From IMG/VR virus record IMGVR_UViG_3300034071_002895, positions 1-42,017 of that record: a stretch of DNA of 42,017 nucleotides. One strand, written 5' to 3'. Positions 40,282 through 42,017 of this stretch are shown here, piece after piece. The first letter of the stretch is position 1; the number at the start of each line of letters is the position of its first letter. Origin of the DNA: a virus. The notes beneath the pieces are model-generated. The model made no database searches. It saw only the letters and a program-made list of their open reading frames with translations, and was not told the DNA's origin. Both the position numbers and the translations under genes were made by a program.

Positions 40282-40307
40282 GATGATCAAGAAAGAAGGA
40301 GAATACA

Positions 40308-40775
40308 ATGGCAAGTTACGATCGTAAGTTTGAGGTCATCCAGCCCACCCTGGATCGCCTTTCGCGCAAGACCCTCGAAGTTGATGACCTTCAGCTTCTG
40401 AATCCGACCTACTCGTTGGCCCTCATCCCGGGCGAGTTGGTCCAGCTGTCCTCGGTCTACAAGTTCAAGCGCGCCACGGATGCGGCCGTCCCCTCGTTCT
40501 TCTCGATTGAAGATCGTGGCGACTACGGCCCGCAAGCAGCCCGCAAGCTCAGCGCCATCATGGGTGGCTCGTTCGAGGCCGACACCATCGTCTTCAGCAC
40601 TGCGCTTACGTCGGTTGGTGCAGCGGTTCAGATGGGAACGGTCAACAACGCCCTCAGCGGAAGCGTGAACCGTGCAGGTCTCGTGGCCAGCTCGGGCGGC
40701 ATCATCCTCGGCTACGTCACGAAGGTGGCGTCGAACAACGGTGGTCTCATCCGAGTGCTTCAGACGTTTGTCTGA
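40308..40775 (+). CDS. Capsid decoration-like or minor head protein
   Basis: A 155-residue protein directly upstream of the major capsid gene, with GAAGGAGAATACA upstream. It is beta-rich (YSLALIPGELVQLSSVYKFKRA, TSVGAAVQMGTVNNALSGSV, LVASSGGIILGYVTKVASNNGGLIRVLQTFV), fitting a small trimeric decoration or stabilising protein. Position and size support that role. No specific family is proved. Confidence 0.72.
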   Translation: MASYDRKFEVIQPTLDRLSRKTLEVDDLQLLNPTYSLALIPGELVQLSSVYKFKRATDAAVPSFFSIEDRGDYGPQAARKLSAIMGGSFEADTIVFSTALTSVGAAVQMGTVNNALSGSVNRAGLVASSGGIILGYVTKVASNNGGLIRVLQTFV

Positions 40776-40817
40776 TCGGGGACAGACTCAAAGAAAACGA
40801 CGAACAAGGAACAAGAC

Positions 40818-41930
40818 ATGACGACGATGAACCAGCTTATCAGTCAGCTCGACGACTCGAATGCGACGAAGAAGATCGCAGCGAAGTTCGGCGGCTACGT
40901 CCGCGACAGGCTTCGCGAATCCAGCTTCGCAGAGCAAGTTCTTCCCCCGGAGAACGTCAATGCGAGCCAGTGCCAGGTGTCGACGAATCACGACAGCTTG
41001 GTCAAGATCGAGAACATCGAGCCCCGCTCACGCGCCATGACGGTGACTTTCCGCGGCGAGCCCCGCGCGAACTTCATCCGTGGCGAGCGTGTCGAGATCC
41101 CGTTCATCACGGTGATGTCCGACATGTTCCAGAAGCCCGAGCAGGAGCTTTTGGCCTACACCTACCCGATCGCGAAGGTGATCGAGGACAACAGCATCAA
41201 GGACATGGGCGAGGTCCAGGACCGCGAGTTCTTGATCCACATCGAGGCTGCTTGTCAGGCTCTCCAGACGGAGGCCAATGGCGGCACGCCTACGGCTCTC
41301 AACGCAGCTGGCATCATCGCTGGCTCGGTCGTTGAGGCCAGCATCACCAAGGGCGAGCTTGCTCGTATCGCTTCGACGGCGAACGGCATTGCGCTCCCGA
41401 TTCAGAAGCCGGACTTTGTCCGTCTGATGAAGCTCCTCGATGGCAACCGCCTCGAGTCGGACCTGATCCTTCTCACCGCGGTCGACTACGACGACATCCT
41501 TCAGTGGACCGTCGAAGACCAGGGTGACAAAATCCAGTCTGAGGTCGTGGTCCAGGGCTACAAGTACAACACGATCGTCGGCAAGCGCTACGTCCGCACG
41601 ATCAAGACGGACATCCTCCGTCCAGGCAACGTGTACTGCTTCACGGCGCCTGACTTCCTCGGCAAGTTCTACGTGTTGAACAACACGAAGTTCTTCATCG
41701 ACAAATATATCAACGTCATCAAGTTCTGCGCTTGGAAGGACATCGGCATGTCGATCATCAACATCGCCGCCGTTCGCAAGCTCGAACTCTACAGCGGTGA
41801 TGCGAACCCGACGACGAACGCAGATACGATTCTCTCCTCGGTCACGCCGGTGAGCGAAGAGGATCTTGGTCGTCAGAACAACCGCGCTGGCAACCGCCAG
41901 TTCTACCCACAGGTCGTCAGCATCGGCTGA
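40818..41930 (+). CDS. Major capsid protein, HK97-like fold
   Basis: A 370-residue protein with CAAGGAACAAGAC upstream. It shows the order expected of HK97-fold capsid proteins: a helical N-terminal arm (about 1-45), a long E-loop region (TVTFRGEPRANFIRGERVEIPF), a spine helix with DREFLIHIEAACQALQTEANGG (about 135-156), and A-domain strands near the C-terminus (DILRPGNVYCFTAPDFLGKFYVLNNTKFFID, WKDIGMSIINIAAVRKLELYSG). It ends the head module before a strong terminator. Cys residues are few. It is shorter than T4 gp23, closer to smaller phage capsids. Confidence 0.85.
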   Translation: MTTMNQLISQLDDSNATKKIAAKFGGYVRDRLRESSFAEQVLPPENVNASQCQVSTNHDSLVKIENIEPRSRAMTVTFRGEPRANFIRGERVEIPFITVMSDMFQKPEQELLAYTYPIAKVIEDNSIKDMGEVQDREFLIHIEAACQALQTEANGGTPTALNAAGIIAGSVVEASITKGELARIASTANGIALPIQKPDFVRLMKLLDGNRLESDLILLTAVDYDDILQWTVEDQGDKIQSEVVVQGYKYNTIVGKRYVRTIKTDILRPGNVYCFTAPDFLGKFYVLNNTKFFIDKYINVIKFCAWKDIGMSIINIAAVRKLELYSGDANPTTNADTILSSVTPVSEEDLGRQNNRAGNRQFYPQVVSIG

Positions 41931-41938
41931 TTCGACTT

Positions 41939-41991
41939 CTCGTCATAAGACGAGTTACCGGAGGGGCATCGGCACTGCCGGTGCCCCTTTT
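41939..41991 (+). terminator. Tandem hairpin terminator after the capsid gene
   Basis: A first small stem, CTCGTC/GACGAG (41939-41954), is followed by a strong stem, GGGGCATCGGC with GCCGGTGCCCC (41963-41973 and 41977-41987, one T-G pair), an ACT loop and TTTTGTCT. This gives a good rho-independent terminator for the head module. Confidence 0.93.
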
Positions 41992-42007
41992 GTCTATAGG
42001 AGATCAC

Positions 42008-42017
42008 ATGAACAAGC
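42008..42017 (+). CDS. Start of a gene cut by the right edge
   Basis: An ATG at 42008 follows ATAGGAGATCAC, the same GGAGATCAC leader seen before the gene starting at 31794. Only the first three codons (MNK) are visible, so the product cannot be named. It lies just after the capsid terminator and so probably has its own promoter. Confidence 0.6.

Noticed and set aside
1-42017. tRNA genes, CRISPR arrays, insertion sequences and integrase/attachment sites.
   Set aside because: None was seen by eye: no cloverleaf-like segment with a CCA end, no repeat-spacer array, no transposase or integrase motif. Absence was not tested with a search tool.

Overview
The window is a continuous stretch of a tailed double-stranded DNA phage (Caudoviricetes) genome. 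It is moderately GC-rich and densely packed, with many ATGA or TGATG overlaps, short gaps and no stretch of 300 bases without a gene. It holds the hallmark virion and packaging genes (portal, large terminase, HK97-fold major capsid protein, probable prohead protease, tail spike), phage replication genes, and no ribosomal, tRNA or housekeeping metabolic genes. The host cannot be named from the sequence. Genome size is also not visible, but the RNA polymerase, GyrB and MoxR/VWA genes are typical of large myovirus-like phages.

Layout. (1) 1-7957, minus strand: a replication and repair operon read leftwards (SF2 helicase, family-4-like uracil-DNA glycosylase, three small unknowns, a DUF932-like protein, DnaB-like helicase, DnaG-like primase, and a cysteine-containing protein cut by the window edge). 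It is preceded by a Pro/Gln-rich protein and a strong terminator. (2) 8020-13937, plus strand: virion genes ending in the portal, closed by a bidirectional terminator. (3) 13974-18363, minus strand: an accessory operon with two tiny genes, a Cys-containing acidic protein, a MoxR-type AAA+ ATPase, a small protein, a DUF2201-like metallopeptidase/VWA protein and a large unknown. (4) 18439-31132, plus strand: a 2076-residue polypeptide fusing complete RNA polymerase beta and beta-prime halves, then a gpV/gp5-like spike, a large virion protein, two unknowns and the large terminase. (5) 31183-34234, minus strand: an unknown protein, a full-length GyrB and a C-terminally anchored membrane protein. 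(6) 34293-41930, plus strand: the head module (membrane-segment proteins, probable prohead protease, scaffold-like and small virion proteins, decoration-like protein, major capsid protein) and a strong terminator. The next gene begins at the right edge.

How it fits together. The helicase-primase pair copies the genome, with GyrB presumably handling topology. The fused polymerase probably transcribes phage genes, making the phage at least partly independent of host transcription. The MoxR/VWA pair looks like a chaperone or remodelling machine. The remaining plus-strand genes build and fill the capsid.

The most notable observations are the single-chain beta/beta-prime RNA polymerase with near-direct fusion and loss of the beta-prime N-terminal zinc ribbon; an 18-bp block shared by the two divergent promoter regions, with a related TATNAG motif before four minus-strand transcription units; two probable leaderless plus-strand starts, one of them the polymerase gene; a Lys-x-Ala-Ser tetrapeptide strongly concentrated in virion proteins; and degenerate P-loop and TOPRIM motifs in otherwise intact enzymes.
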